This document shows positions 1-6,946 of a stretch of 12,659 nt of DNA, piece after piece. Made by a program: the position numbers and the translations under genes. The stretch lies in assembly GCA_002371295.1 (NCBI GenBank), contig DFGZ01000048.1:1-12659 (forward strand). The letters run 5' to 3'. Position 1 is the stretch's first letter, and every line of letters begins with the position of its first letter. Below the pieces are notes generated by a model. The model did no database searches and had not been told where the DNA came from. It saw only the letters and a list, made by a program, of their open reading frames with translations. This DNA is from Oribacterium sp. UBA3737. GTDB lineage: Bacteria > Bacillota_A > Clostridia > Lachnospirales > Lachnospiraceae.

Positions 1-42
1 CCGGATCTCTGTAGAAAGATATTTAAACCTTTTCCCGGCTCC

Positions 43-1098
43 TCAGAATCCCAGCTCCTTCACAAGCTCCGGAACCGTAGTCATGCCTGTCAGCTTTTCA
101 ACATTGGCGCCTGTAAAGAAAAGTCCCTCTTCATAGTTGCCCTTTACCGCTTCGATAAGAGCCTTGGTGATGCAGTAGGGCACCTGTCCTGGATTACAGG
201 TCTTGATGCAGCGTGAGCAGTGGGTCGGCGGAATCCTTCCGGATTCTTCAAGCCTCTTTATAAGAGGTGTGAACAGTGCTCTTCCCGGCATCCCCACAGG
301 ACTGTGAATGATGCGTACATCCCGGGATGAAGCATTGATAAGAGCATCCTTGTAACCCTGAGATGCGTCGCACTCCTCAGTGGCTATGAACCTTGTAGCC
401 ATCTGAACACCTGAAGCCCCCAGATCTCTTACCTCATCTATATCCGCCTTATCCCAGATTCCCCCTGCCGCAAAAATCGGGATCTTTCTTCCGATAGCTT
501 CCTCATAGGGCTTAACCGCCTCAACCAGTTTTTTCAGAATATCTGTTACATTTCCGCAGCTTCCCTCCAGAAGCTCCTTCTCTTTGAACCCGAGATGTCC
601 CCCGGCCTTAGGTCCCTCCAGAACAACAAAATCAGGATAGCGGCGATAATTTCTCTCCCATGACTTTGCAATGACTTTAAAGGCTCTGTCACTTGAAACT
701 ATAGGTGCTATAAGAGCCTCTCCCTCAGGTACATGCTCCGGGAGATCCAGCGGAAGTCCCGCACCTGAAATGACAGCATCCACTCCGTTCCTGACTGCAG
801 TCTTAACCGCTTCCGCATACTGCTGTGTAGCCACCATGGCATTGATGGCGATAAGCCCCATACCCTGAGATATTTCCTTTGCCTTCTGTATCTCTTTAGT
901 GAGGGCTCTCAGGTTCGCTTCCTCAGGAGCCTTCATAAAATCCTCTTCTCTGTAACCGCAGTCCGCTGTGCTTATACAGCCTATTCCGCCGCACTTCGCA
1001 ACGGCCCCAGCAAGCTTTTCAAGAGAAACCCCGACTCCCATTCCCCCCTGAATAAGAGGGATCTTTATCTCTTTACCGTGAATCTTCAAAAGTGACAT
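43..1098 (-). CDS. NAD(P)H-dependent FMN oxidoreductase, nitronate monooxygenase/FabK-like
   Basis: A 351-residue TIM-barrel flavoprotein of the 2-nitropropane dioxygenase family, whose members oxidise nitronates or reduce enoyl-ACP (FabK) using FMN. Visible hallmarks are the N-terminal IPLIQGGMGVGVS (13-25), EGPKAGGHLGF (161-171, the family glycine-rich segment with its His), AAGGIWD (210-216) and GASGVQMATRFIAT (227-240), the last two forming the FMN phosphate-binding end of the barrel. The C-terminal part carries C294-x2-C297-x3-C301-x7-C309, a possible metal or Fe-S site not needed for the barrel. The ATG start has GGAG five bases upstream. A strong terminator lies upstream (1204-1238), so the gene is probably transcribed alone; a TTGACT hexamer (1178-1183) is a weak -35 candidate without a convincing -10. 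The family is clear; the substrate is not, and FabK cannot be separated from nitronate monooxygenase here. No fatty-acid synthesis genes are adjacent. Confidence 0.9.
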   Translation of the reverse strand: MSLLKIHGKEIKIPLIQGGMGVGVSLEKLAGAVAKCGGIGCISTADCGYREEDFMKAPEEANLRALTKEIQKAKEISQGMGLIAINAMVATQQYAEAVKTAVRNGVDAVISGAGLPLDLPEHVPEGEALIAPIVSSDRAFKVIAKSWERNYRRYPDFVVLEGPKAGGHLGFKEKELLEGSCGNVTDILKKLVEAVKPYEEAIGRKIPIFAAGGIWDKADIDEVRDLGASGVQMATRFIATEECDASQGYKDALINASSRDVRIIHSPVGMPGRALFTPLIKRLEESGRIPPTHCSRCIKTCNPGQVPYCITKALIEAVKGNYEEGLFFTGANVEKLTGMTTVPELVKELGF

Positions 1099-1203
1099 AT
1101 TATCTCCGTTTGCTCATATTTTTTAGCTAAATTTTTTTAACTATAGCATTTTATAGATTAATTTCTTTTCATATATAAGTCAAACTATATTTACTGAATA
1201 AAT

Positions 1204-1238
1204 AAAGAAAAAGCAGCCCTGCATCACTGCAAAGCTGC
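1204..1238 (-). terminator. Intrinsic terminator after the 288-residue hypothetical gene
   Basis: Read on the minus strand, an 11-bp stem (arms 1228-1238 and 1213-1223, with two G-U wobbles) closes a GTGA loop and is followed at once by TTTTTCTTT. It sits 80 bases after the stop of the gene ending at 1318 and before the start of the flavin oxidoreductase, so it separates these two transcription units. Confidence 0.88.
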
Positions 1239-1317
1239 CTTATCATCATATGATTCATGCTTTTTAGGCCCTTCGGACAAATCTCTGAAGAGTGTACCTG
1301 CCTCACGGCATAAAGCT

Positions 1318-2184
1318 TTAAAGCTTCTCTTTGATTTTTTCAATGTTTATGCCTGCCATGGAGAGCCTGTAGTCATTGTCGATGAAGATATACTCGTATC
1401 TGTCCGTCAGCTTACAGAGTATCTCAGCAAATCTCTTGTCTACATTTATTTTCCAGTCAGAGCTGACTATTTCTTCTTTCCCTTCCTCATCAAGCTCAAA
1501 GCAGTTAAGAAGGTACTTTTCCTTAGTGTAATCTCTTCCTACCCAGTATTCCCTGGATCCGGTATTGTAATTGTCATAACCCTCGATGAAAAAGTCCTCA
1601 CCCAGATCATACTTTATGTAGTTATGAAAATCTGAGGCTTCAACAACCTTCGCCTTGCAATTTCCGCGAAGATCCAGACATCTCACAGCATCAAAGCCTC
1701 TGGCAAGCTCTGAATCCTTGCCCCAGTTCTCAGAAAAAGCGATCTCATCGGACTCTTTTTCAGTGGAAATGTTGCCTATGGCTCTGTAGGTATGCTCATC
1801 CTGCTGCTGGAAGATACCGTATACCTGTATATTTCTCTTGCAAAAAATCTCACCGATATCGTAATAACTGAAAACTCTTCCTGTTCTTCCTTTACTGTCT
1901 ATATACGAGTAAGCATTGTTCTCTATGTCGCCGTCACCTGTGTATGCAACACTGACAGCTCCGTCTAAGTCGATAAAACACACCGCAATACGTTTGAATG
2001 GATAAATAAATCTGCCGTATTTTGAATTTCTGATAAGCAGATGGAGTACTTCTTCCATGAAATCCACTCTGCTCTTTTCTCCCATATTATGCAGTTCTGT
2101 GCCTGCCGCAAAGGCGGATCTACCTCCAAGCAAGCCGCAATCCTCATATGTTATTGGGTGAACATGAATATATATGTCTAACAT
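1318..2184 (-). CDS. Hypothetical protein, 288 residues, family not recognised
   Basis: I do not recognise this protein. It is acidic and soluble-looking, with no signal peptide and no membrane segment. The N-terminal third has alternating hydrophobic strands (LDIYIHVHP at 2-10; RIAVCFIDLDGAVSVAYTGDGD around 65-86), an alpha/beta look. The C-terminal part is rich in charged and aromatic residues (EYWVGRDYTKEKYLLNCFELDEE, roughly 212-234) and ends YEYIFIDNDYRLSMAGINIEKIKEKL. The start ATG has AGGAG 11 bases upstream, a rather long spacing. The gene begins 91 bases after pxpA on the same strand with no clear terminator between, so it may receive read-through from the 5-oxoprolinase operon; the strong terminator follows it. 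Its length, intact frame and ribosome site support a real gene. No function is proposed. Confidence 0.75.
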   Translation of the reverse strand: MLDIYIHVHPITYEDCGLLGGRSAFAAGTELHNMGEKSRVDFMEEVLHLLIRNSKYGRFIYPFKRIAVCFIDLDGAVSVAYTGDGDIENNAYSYIDSKGRTGRVFSYYDIGEIFCKRNIQVYGIFQQQDEHTYRAIGNISTEKESDEIAFSENWGKDSELARGFDAVRCLDLRGNCKAKVVEASDFHNYIKYDLGEDFFIEGYDNYNTGSREYWVGRDYTKEKYLLNCFELDEEGKEEIVSSDWKINVDKRFAEILCKLTDRYEYIFIDNDYRLSMAGINIEKIKEKL

Positions 2185-2275
2185 CCTTGTTTAATCTCCT
2201 ATCTATCCTTGATTAACTATACACTCATTCCCTGTAATACTTTTATCGACAGTTTTTTTAAAAAGTTTACCCCCT

Positions 2276-3040
2276 TTACAAAAAATCTCTGAGCGGTTTA
2301 ATACTTATGCCCTCCGCAGTGAGCCCATCTCTCAGCTTTTTAACGAATTCCAGCGCCTTCACGCCGTCTCCGTGGACACAAACCGAATCCACGGTAATGT
2401 CTATATCCTTACCGCTTATGGCTGTTACCTTATGCTCCTTCACCATACGGATGACCCTTTTCAGAGACTCCTCCTCGTCAGTGATCATGGCACCCGGCTT
2501 CTTTCTGTTCACCAGGGTTCCGTCCTCTTCGTAGGCTCTGTCTGCAAATACCTCTGCCGCAGCCCTCAGTCCCATATCCTTTGCCGCCTTGTAAAGCTCT
2601 CCCGAAGGAAGTGCCATGACGATAAGCTCCGGATCGTAATCCCTGATGGCTCTGCATATAGCCTCCGACTGGTTTCTGTCCTTTGCAGCCATATTGTAGA
2701 AGGCTCCGTGAGGCTTTACATGCTGAAGCTTCATGCCCTGAGCCCTGAGAAATGCATCCAGCGCCCCTATCTGATACAAGGCGTAGGAATAGGATTCCTC
2801 ATCGGAGACCACCATGTTCCTTCTTCCGAACCCCATAAGATCCGGATAACCCGGATGTGCCCCCACCGCTATACCGGAGCTTTTTGCCTCATCAATGGTT
2901 TTCTTCATAACCAAAGGATCGGAAGCATGGTATCCGCAGGCAACATTGGCACTGGTTATAAGGGGAATGATCTCGTTGTCCAGTCCCAATGTATACCTTC
3001 CGAAGCTCTCTCCCAGATCACTGTTCAAATCTACCTGCAT
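2276..3040 (-). CDS. pxpA: 5-oxoprolinase subunit A (LamB/YcsF family)
   Basis: The 254-residue protein matches the LamB/YcsF family in length and motifs: VDLNSDLGESFG (3-14), SANVACGYHASDP (30-42), GAHPGYPDLMGFGRR (60-74), VKPHGAFYN (108-116) and CVHGDG near the C terminus. In E. coli and Bacillus this subunit works with PxpB and PxpC to open 5-oxoproline (pyroglutamate) to L-glutamate at the cost of ATP; the conserved Asp, His and Glu residues suit a polysaccharide-deacetylase-like barrel. It is cytoplasmic. Its ATG lies inside the 3' end of accC (10-base overlap, different frame) and its GGAGG ribosome site is within the accC reading frame, so translation of the two is probably coupled. 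It is last of the five-gene pxpB-pxpC-accB-accC-pxpA cluster. No terminator with a GC stem is seen directly after it. Confidence 0.95.
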   Translation of the reverse strand: MQVDLNSDLGESFGRYTLGLDNEIIPLITSANVACGYHASDPLVMKKTIDEAKSSGIAVGAHPGYPDLMGFGRRNMVVSDEESYSYALYQIGALDAFLRAQGMKLQHVKPHGAFYNMAAKDRNQSEAICRAIRDYDPELIVMALPSGELYKAAKDMGLRAAAEVFADRAYEEDGTLVNRKKPGAMITDEEESLKRVIRMVKEHKVTAISGKDIDITVDSVCVHGDGVKALEFVKKLRDGLTAEGISIKPLRDFL

Positions 3041-4389
3041 CCGTTACCTCCTTCTGTAAAGGCCTTTATGAAGCCTGTATCCGCTTTTCCGCTCATGAAA
3101 GTCAGATTATTCATGATCTTATACTGAAAATCAAGATTCGTATCAACACCCATTATCACAGTCTCGTCCAGTGCCGCCTTCATCTTCATGATCGCCGCCT
3201 CTCTGGTGGGGGCATGAACTATGATCTTTGCGATCATGGAATCATATTCAGACGGAATGGTATAACCGGTGTACACAGCTGTATCCACCCTCACACCGTT
3301 TCCTCCCGGAAGCAGAAGATTTGTTATCTTTCCGGGGCTGGGCATGAAATGCTTTTCAGGGATCTCAGCATTGATACGGCACTCTATGGTGTGACCCTTA
3401 AGCACTATATCCTCCTGAGCGAAGCTGAGCTTTTCTCCTGCAGCCACCCTTATCTGCTCTACCATAAGATCGGTTCCCGTCTCCATTTCCGTGACCCCGT
3501 GTTCAACCTGAATACGGGTATTCATCTCCATAAAATAGTATTCACCACTCTGATCCACGATGAATTCAATGGTTCCCGCGCTGTTGTATCCAACTGTCTT
3601 TGCCGCAATGGCTGCATCCCTGTACATCCTGCTGCGGGTCTCGTCATCAATGGCCGGAGATGGGGATTCCTCGATCAGCTTCTGGTGATTACGCTGTACA
3701 GAACAGTCTCTTTCACCCAGGGTGACAACATTACCATAATTATCACCTATAAGCTGTACCTCCACATGTCTCGGGTGCACCACCAGCTTTTCGATGTACA
3801 TGGTGTCATCGCCGAAGGCATTGGCCGATTCACGCTGGGCAGTATTAAAAGCATCCTCGAAGTCATCCTCCGAAAAGCACTCGCGCATTCCTCTTCCTCC
3901 GCCGCCTGAACTTGCCTTTATCATAACAGGGAAGCCAATGCTTCTCGCCTCATCAAGTGCTGCTCCTGAGTCATACACCGGCTCTCTGGTTCCCGGGACC
4001 ACCGGTACACCTGCCTCCATCATCTTCTTTCTTGCAGCGGATTTGTTTCCCATCTCATCGATTATCCAGGATGCGGGACCGATAAATACCAGATTGTTTT
4101 CCTCACATTTTCTTGCAAATTCACTGTTCTCGGAAAGAAAACCGTAACCGGGATGTATAGCCTCGCACTCCATGTTGAGGGCCGCCGAAATTATGGCATC
4201 CATATTTAAGTAGGACGCTCTGGCCGGACCCTCACCTATGCAGACTCTCATATCGGCCAGGCGAACGTGGAGAGCATCCTTATCTTCCTTTGAGTAAACC
4301 GCCACAGAAGCTATTCCCATGTCCCGGAGAGCACGGATGACTCTGACAGCTATCTCTCCGCGGTTTGCGACCAAAACTCTTTTAAACAT
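3031..4389 (-). CDS. accC: Biotin carboxylase subunit (AccC type) inside the 5-oxoprolinase operon
   Basis: At 452 residues this is a full-length biotin carboxylase (ATP-grasp), which carboxylates the biotin of a carrier protein with ATP and bicarbonate. Numbering almost matches E. coli AccC. Visible are the N-terminal VLVANRGEIAVR (5-16), HPGYGFLSEN (79-88), the flexible KASSGGGGRGMR loop (158-169), ERDCSVQRNHQKLIEE (226-241), E288 and N290, catalytic-site R292 in NTRIQVEH, and ECRINAE (336-342). Deviations are Asn at 234 where the usual motif reads QRRHQK, and VEHGVTE where VEHPVTE is common; neither removes a known catalytic residue. The start ATG has GGAGG five bases upstream and lies 25 bases after accB. 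There is no carboxyltransferase accA/accD here; the possible carboxyltransferase partners are pxpB and pxpC. It may be a dedicated subunit or the cell's only AccC. Confidence 0.94.
   Translation of the reverse strand: MFKRVLVANRGEIAVRVIRALRDMGIASVAVYSKEDKDALHVRLADMRVCIGEGPARASYLNMDAIISAALNMECEAIHPGYGFLSENSEFARKCEENNLVFIGPASWIIDEMGNKSAARKKMMEAGVPVVPGTREPVYDSGAALDEARSIGFPVMIKASSGGGGRGMRECFSEDDFEDAFNTAQRESANAFGDDTMYIEKLVVHPRHVEVQLIGDNYGNVVTLGERDCSVQRNHQKLIEESPSPAIDDETRSRMYRDAAIAAKTVGYNSAGTIEFIVDQSGEYYFMEMNTRIQVEHGVTEMETGTDLMVEQIRVAAGEKLSFAQEDIVLKGHTIECRINAEIPEKHFMPSPGKITNLLLPGGNGVRVDTAVYTGYTIPSEYDSMIAKIIVHAPTREAAIMKMKAALDETVIMGVDTNLDFQYKIMNNLTFMSGKADTGFIKAFTEGGNGCR
3047..3051 (-). promoter_or_regulatory. 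pxpA ribosome binding site embedded in accC
   Basis: GGAGG lies six bases before the pxpA ATG and within the last codons of accC. Together with the 10-base gene overlap it fixes the pxpA start and points to translational coupling. Confidence 0.8.
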
Positions 4390-4414
4390 CTAAACCTCCG
4401 TAGGAACAAAATGT

Positions 4415-4879
4415 TTACACCTTCTTAACTCTGAAGAGCGGCTGACCGTACTCCACCTTCTGTTCATTGGAGACCAGTACAGCCTCGATCTCACAGTCAT
4501 AATCAACCGTGATTTCATTCATCATCTTCATGGCCTCTACTATACAAACCGTCTCTCCGGTCTTTACCTTGTCTCCCACCTTTACATATGCAGGGATGTC
4601 AGGTCCCGCCGCAGAATAGAATGTTCCTACTATAGGAGATGTTATGTTCACCTCTGTCTCATCATCTACCTCACCGGTAACAATCTGTGATGCTTTTGCA
4701 TCCTCAGTTACCGATGTGGTAACAGTCACAGGCATAGCTCCGGCTGCTCCCGAAATGACAGGAGGGTTATCCAGCTTACTCATGGTGATCTTGAACTCTC
4801 CGTCTCTCACTGACATTGTCTTCAGTGATGAATTTTCCAGTATCTTAACAAGTCCCTCTATCTTCTCTAAATCCATCAT
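4415..4879 (-). CDS. accB: Biotin carboxyl carrier protein (AccB type) inside the 5-oxoprolinase operon
   Basis: A small biotin acceptor protein. The C-terminal biotinyl domain has SPIVGTFYSAAGPDIPAYVKVGD, then EAMKMMNEI with the biotinylated lysine (K118 from the chosen start), and VEYGQPLFRV at the end. The TFY-to-AYV segment with its PD is the 'thumb' seen in acetyl-CoA carboxylase carriers, so it resembles AccB rather than the thumbless biotinyl domains of pyruvate or urea carboxylases. The N-terminal helix MDLEKIEGLVKILENS also matches AccB, followed by a Pro/Ala/Thr-rich linker. The frame is open to an ATG at 4900, but that ATG has no ribosome site, whereas the ATG at 4879 has AAGGA seven bases upstream and fits the AccB N terminus, so I start there (154 residues). 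An immediately adjacent ATG at 4876 is also possible. It follows pxpC by 25 bases and precedes accC by 25. Confidence 0.92.
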   Translation of the reverse strand: MMDLEKIEGLVKILENSSLKTMSVRDGEFKITMSKLDNPPVISGAAGAMPVTVTTSVTEDAKASQIVTGEVDDETEVNITSPIVGTFYSAAGPDIPAYVKVGDKVKTGETVCIVEAMKMMNEITVDYDCEIEAVLVSNEQKVEYGQPLFRVKKV

Positions 4880-4886
4880 TGGTTCT

Positions 4887-4891
4887 TCCTT
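4887..4891 (-). promoter_or_regulatory. Ribosome binding site deciding the accB start
   Basis: AAGGA seven bases before the ATG at 4879. The in-frame upstream ATG at 4900 is preceded only by T-rich sequence after the pxpC stop, so this site favours the shorter protein. Confidence 0.6.
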
Positions 4892-4904
4892 TCCATCCAT
4901 AAAA

Positions 4905-5912
4905 TCAAACGAACAGCTTCTCCAGCCTATGGGCTGTAAGTCTCACTTCCAAAACTTCCTTACATGGTTTATGAATACGGTTTCTGAATTCCTGATACTC
5001 ATGCTCCTCCACCTTGATAAGGTACTGGGCCTCTTCCACCGTTATGCTCTTGAATCTTATCTTGTCGTCTATCCGGCGCTGCACCACCTTGGGAAGATCG
5101 ACACTTGCCACGGTCCCTATCTTGGCATATCCGCCGGCAGTCTGGTGATCCGCCAGAAGTATGATGGGTTTTCCGTGGGCAGGTACCTGTATGGCACCGA
5201 GAGCTATACCGTCGGAAATGATATCGGATCCCGTTTTACTCTCCACGAAGGGTCCGTCCATACGGACACCCATTCTGTCAAAATTACCTGATATGGTGAA
5301 CTCACTGCCAAGGAAGGTCTCTATTCCCTTCGATGAGAACATATCATCCTGTGGTCCCATGACCACTCTTATCGTTTCCGTGCTGCCGTCAAACTCATGA
5401 AGAGGAAGTGTCCTTGAAAGGAAGAATGGCAGATACTTCCTTCTCTTGATTCTGGTGGAAATGTAATCACCGTCATTCAGCTTCCTTCCTTTGAATCCCC
5501 CGATTCCGCATTTCAGATTGGTGCTTCTGGATCCCATGACCACGGGAATCTGCAGGTAGTTTGAAAATGCTATATAGCAGGTTCTTCCGGTCCTTGCGGA
5601 TCCAACCTTCAGAACATCTCCTTTATTTACATATATGGCGGTATACATCGGCACAGGATCATCATTAAGTTCAGGTCTGAAATCCCCACCGGTGATCGCT
5701 ATGATCTGGTCGGAAGTGAATTCCAGTGTCGGTCCTATGAGCGTACACTCCAGTACCGCTTCATTTTCCGGATTGTCCAACAGCAGATTCGCTATACGGA
5801 AGGATCGCCTGTCCATAACGCCGCCCACATTAAAACCCTGGCTCTGATAACCGCTTCGTCCAAGATCCTGTACTGTAGTGAGCAGTCCGCCTTTTATAAC
5901 TCTGAAGCCCAT
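4905..5912 (-). CDS. pxpC: 5-oxoprolinase subunit C (KipA / biotin-dependent carboxyltransferase fold)
   Basis: The 335-residue protein has the length of Bacillus KipA and the family motifs: TTVQDLGRSGYQSQG (12-26), GGVMDRRSFRIAN (30-42), VMGSRSTNLKCGIGGFKGR (125-143) and the long conserved block from SDGIALGAIQVP (233-244) through LLADHQTAGGYAKIGTV (252-268). PxpC pairs with PxpB; the pair resembles the two halves of the carboxyltransferase region of urea carboxylase, and with PxpA forms the ATP-dependent 5-oxoprolinase. In Bacillus the KipI/KipA pair is also known as an inhibitor of histidine kinase KinA and its antagonist. The ATG has AGGAG seven bases upstream; the gene begins 33 bases after pxpB. 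The next two genes downstream encode a biotin carrier and biotin carboxylase, which raises the question whether this protein acts as a real biotin-dependent carboxyltransferase here. Confidence 0.95.
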   Translation of the reverse strand: MGFRVIKGGLLTTVQDLGRSGYQSQGFNVGGVMDRRSFRIANLLLDNPENEAVLECTLIGPTLEFTSDQIIAITGGDFRPELNDDPVPMYTAIYVNKGDVLKVGSARTGRTCYIAFSNYLQIPVVMGSRSTNLKCGIGGFKGRKLNDGDYISTRIKRRKYLPFFLSRTLPLHEFDGSTETIRVVMGPQDDMFSSKGIETFLGSEFTISGNFDRMGVRMDGPFVESKTGSDIISDGIALGAIQVPAHGKPIILLADHQTAGGYAKIGTVASVDLPKVVQRRIDDKIRFKSITVEEAQYLIKVEEHEYQEFRNRIHKPCKEVLEVRLTAHRLEKLFV

Positions 5913-5945
5913 TTAGTTTCTCCTTTACAGTTTCCTAAGAAAACT

Positions 5946-6668
5946 TTATCCCTCTTCTACATTGACCTTGTAGGTCCCTGCTTCCACTTCTTTTTTAATA
6001 GAAAGATACTCCTTCTCCGAAACAGGAACAAATCTGATATAGTCTCCTGCTTCCACAAGTATGGGAACCTCTCTTTTTGCATCATAGGTCTTTACAGGAG
6101 TCATCCCCATAAGCTGCCAGCCTCCGGGTGAATCCATGGGATATATGCCTGTCTGGGAACCTCCGATCCCCACTGACCCTGCAGGTATCCTGACTCTCGG
6201 AGTTGCAAGTCTGGGTGTGTGTATCCTTTCATCAAGTCCACCGAGATAGGTGAAGCCCGGCAGAAATCCCAGCATATAGATGAGATAATCCTGACTTGAA
6301 TGTATCCTTATAACCTCTTCCTGAGAAAGCCCCGCGAGATCAGCAATGGTCTCAAGATCCGGTCCGTAAACTCCTCCGTAAACAACAGGAATCTCCCAGA
6401 CCTTTTTCCTGCCACCTTCAGTTCTTGATTCCATACGGACGATGGAATCAACTCTTTCTCTCAGAGACTCATAGCTTATGACCAGAGGATTGTAATTTAT
6501 TAGAAGCGAACAGTAGGTTGGTATCATGTCAATGATTCCGGATATATGCTGTGCCTTTATGAGCTTTGCCGCAGCCGCAATTCTCTGATTGACCTCCGGG
6601 CAGATGGTCTGCTCAAATACCACAAGAATTGAAGAATCCCCCTCCGGCATGATTTTTATCTTCTGCAT
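5946..6668 (-). CDS. pxpB: 5-oxoprolinase subunit B (KipI / allophanate hydrolase subunit 1 family)
   Basis: The protein has 240 residues, the same as Bacillus KipI. Family motifs are clear: YMLGFLPGFTYLGGLD (131-146), TPRLATPRVRIPAGSVGIGG (151-170) and TGIYPMDSPGGWQLMG (173-188), with EAGDYIRFVPVSEKEY near the end. The N-terminal MPEGDSSILVVF matches the usual start of the family. PxpB binds PxpC to form the core of the ATP-dependent 5-oxoprolinase. It is the first gene of the tightly spaced enzyme cluster and is preceded by a 278-base spacer with a promoter candidate and several hairpins. The AGGAG ribosome site is 12 bases from the ATG, longer than usual, and no in-frame ATG, GTG or TTG lies closer, so translation may be inefficient or controlled by the leader. 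Confidence 0.95.
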   Translation of the reverse strand: MQKIKIMPEGDSSILVVFEQTICPEVNQRIAAAAKLIKAQHISGIIDMIPTYCSLLINYNPLVISYESLRERVDSIVRMESRTEGGRKKVWEIPVVYGGVYGPDLETIADLAGLSQEEVIRIHSSQDYLIYMLGFLPGFTYLGGLDERIHTPRLATPRVRIPAGSVGIGGSQTGIYPMDSPGGWQLMGMTPVKTYDAKREVPILVEAGDYIRFVPVSEKEYLSIKKEVEAGTYKVNVEEG

Positions 6669-6680
6669 AGATATATATTT

Positions 6681-6685
6681 CTCCT
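6681..6685 (-). promoter_or_regulatory. Distantly spaced pxpB ribosome binding site
   Basis: AGGAG lies 12 bases before the pxpB ATG, outside the usual 5-9 base window, separated by an AT-repeat. A CGGG/CCCG hairpin (6694-6705) ends nine bases upstream of it and could affect access. Confidence 0.5.
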
Positions 6686-6689
6686 ATTC

Positions 6690-6845
6690 CCGCCGGGACA
6701 CCCCGTCACCGGCTCATATATAAGACTCGTTCAGGCAGTAAAAGTCTCCTACTTGAACGTTAGCCGCCGAATGAAAACGCATGATAACACGCTTCAGCAT
6801 TCGACGGCTTAACCCTGCCAAACACTCACGGAACCGTTCCATGAA
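6690..6845 (-). other. Structured leader of the pxp operon (possible riboswitch or attenuator, class unknown)
   Basis: Read on the minus strand there are, in order: an 11-base palindrome GGAACGGTTCC (6840-6830); a hairpin with 11-bp arms (6808-6798 pairing with 6773-6763, one G-U) that holds a second small stem GCGTG/CATGC in its loop; a hairpin with 6-bp arms CGTTCA/TGAACG (6759-6754 with 6733-6728) containing a further AGTA/TACT stem; and a CGGG/CCCG hairpin (6705-6694) just before the ribosome site. GGCAG (6819-6815) could also pair with CTGCC (6738-6734), a weak pseudoknot candidate. I could not match this to a known riboswitch class. No T-tract follows any of the stems, so control, if any, would be translational or through RNA stability rather than intrinsic termination. 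Confidence 0.45.
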
Positions 6846-6851
6846 TATCTG

Positions 6852-6881
6852 AATATATTTTTATTTTACCACCATGGTCAC
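6852..6881 (-). promoter_or_regulatory. Candidate promoter for the pxpB-pxpC-accB-accC-pxpA cluster
   Basis: GTGACC (6876-6881, four of six consensus -35 bases), an 18-base spacer and TATATT (6852-6857, five of six -10 bases). Initiation would fall near 6845, giving an untranslated leader of about 175 bases. It lies after the transporter gene, so the enzyme genes may have both their own promoter and read-through from the transporter. Confidence 0.4.
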
Positions 6882-6946
6882 AAATGCCGAAATCATTCGG
6901 TATCGTTTTCATGGCTTATCATTCAGGTTTGCTATCTGACCTGTCA

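Noticed and set aside
2225..2275. AGTTTTTTTAAAAAGTTT inverted repeat after pxpA considered as a terminator
   Set aside because: The stem has almost no G or C, so a stable terminator hairpin is unlikely.
2372..3127. 251-codon plus-strand frame antisense to pxpA
   Set aside because: Same reason: a shadow of pxpA, with composition unlike a real protein.
2989..3909. 306-codon plus-strand frame antisense to accC and pxpA
   Set aside because: It lies entirely opposite two well-identified genes, has no recognisable domain and no ribosome site; it arises from the codon pattern of the minus-strand genes.
6728..6759. Resemblance of the CGTTCA / AGTAGG / GAACG pieces to the glutamine (glnA) riboswitch
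   Set aside because: The order and spacing do not fit: CGTTCA runs straight into AGTAGG with no intervening stem, and the conserved GACGGAAGTAGG core is absent.
6924..6943. CAGGT/ACCTG hairpin after the transporter gene considered as a terminator
   Set aside because: Only five pairs, a ten-base loop and no T-tract on the minus strand.
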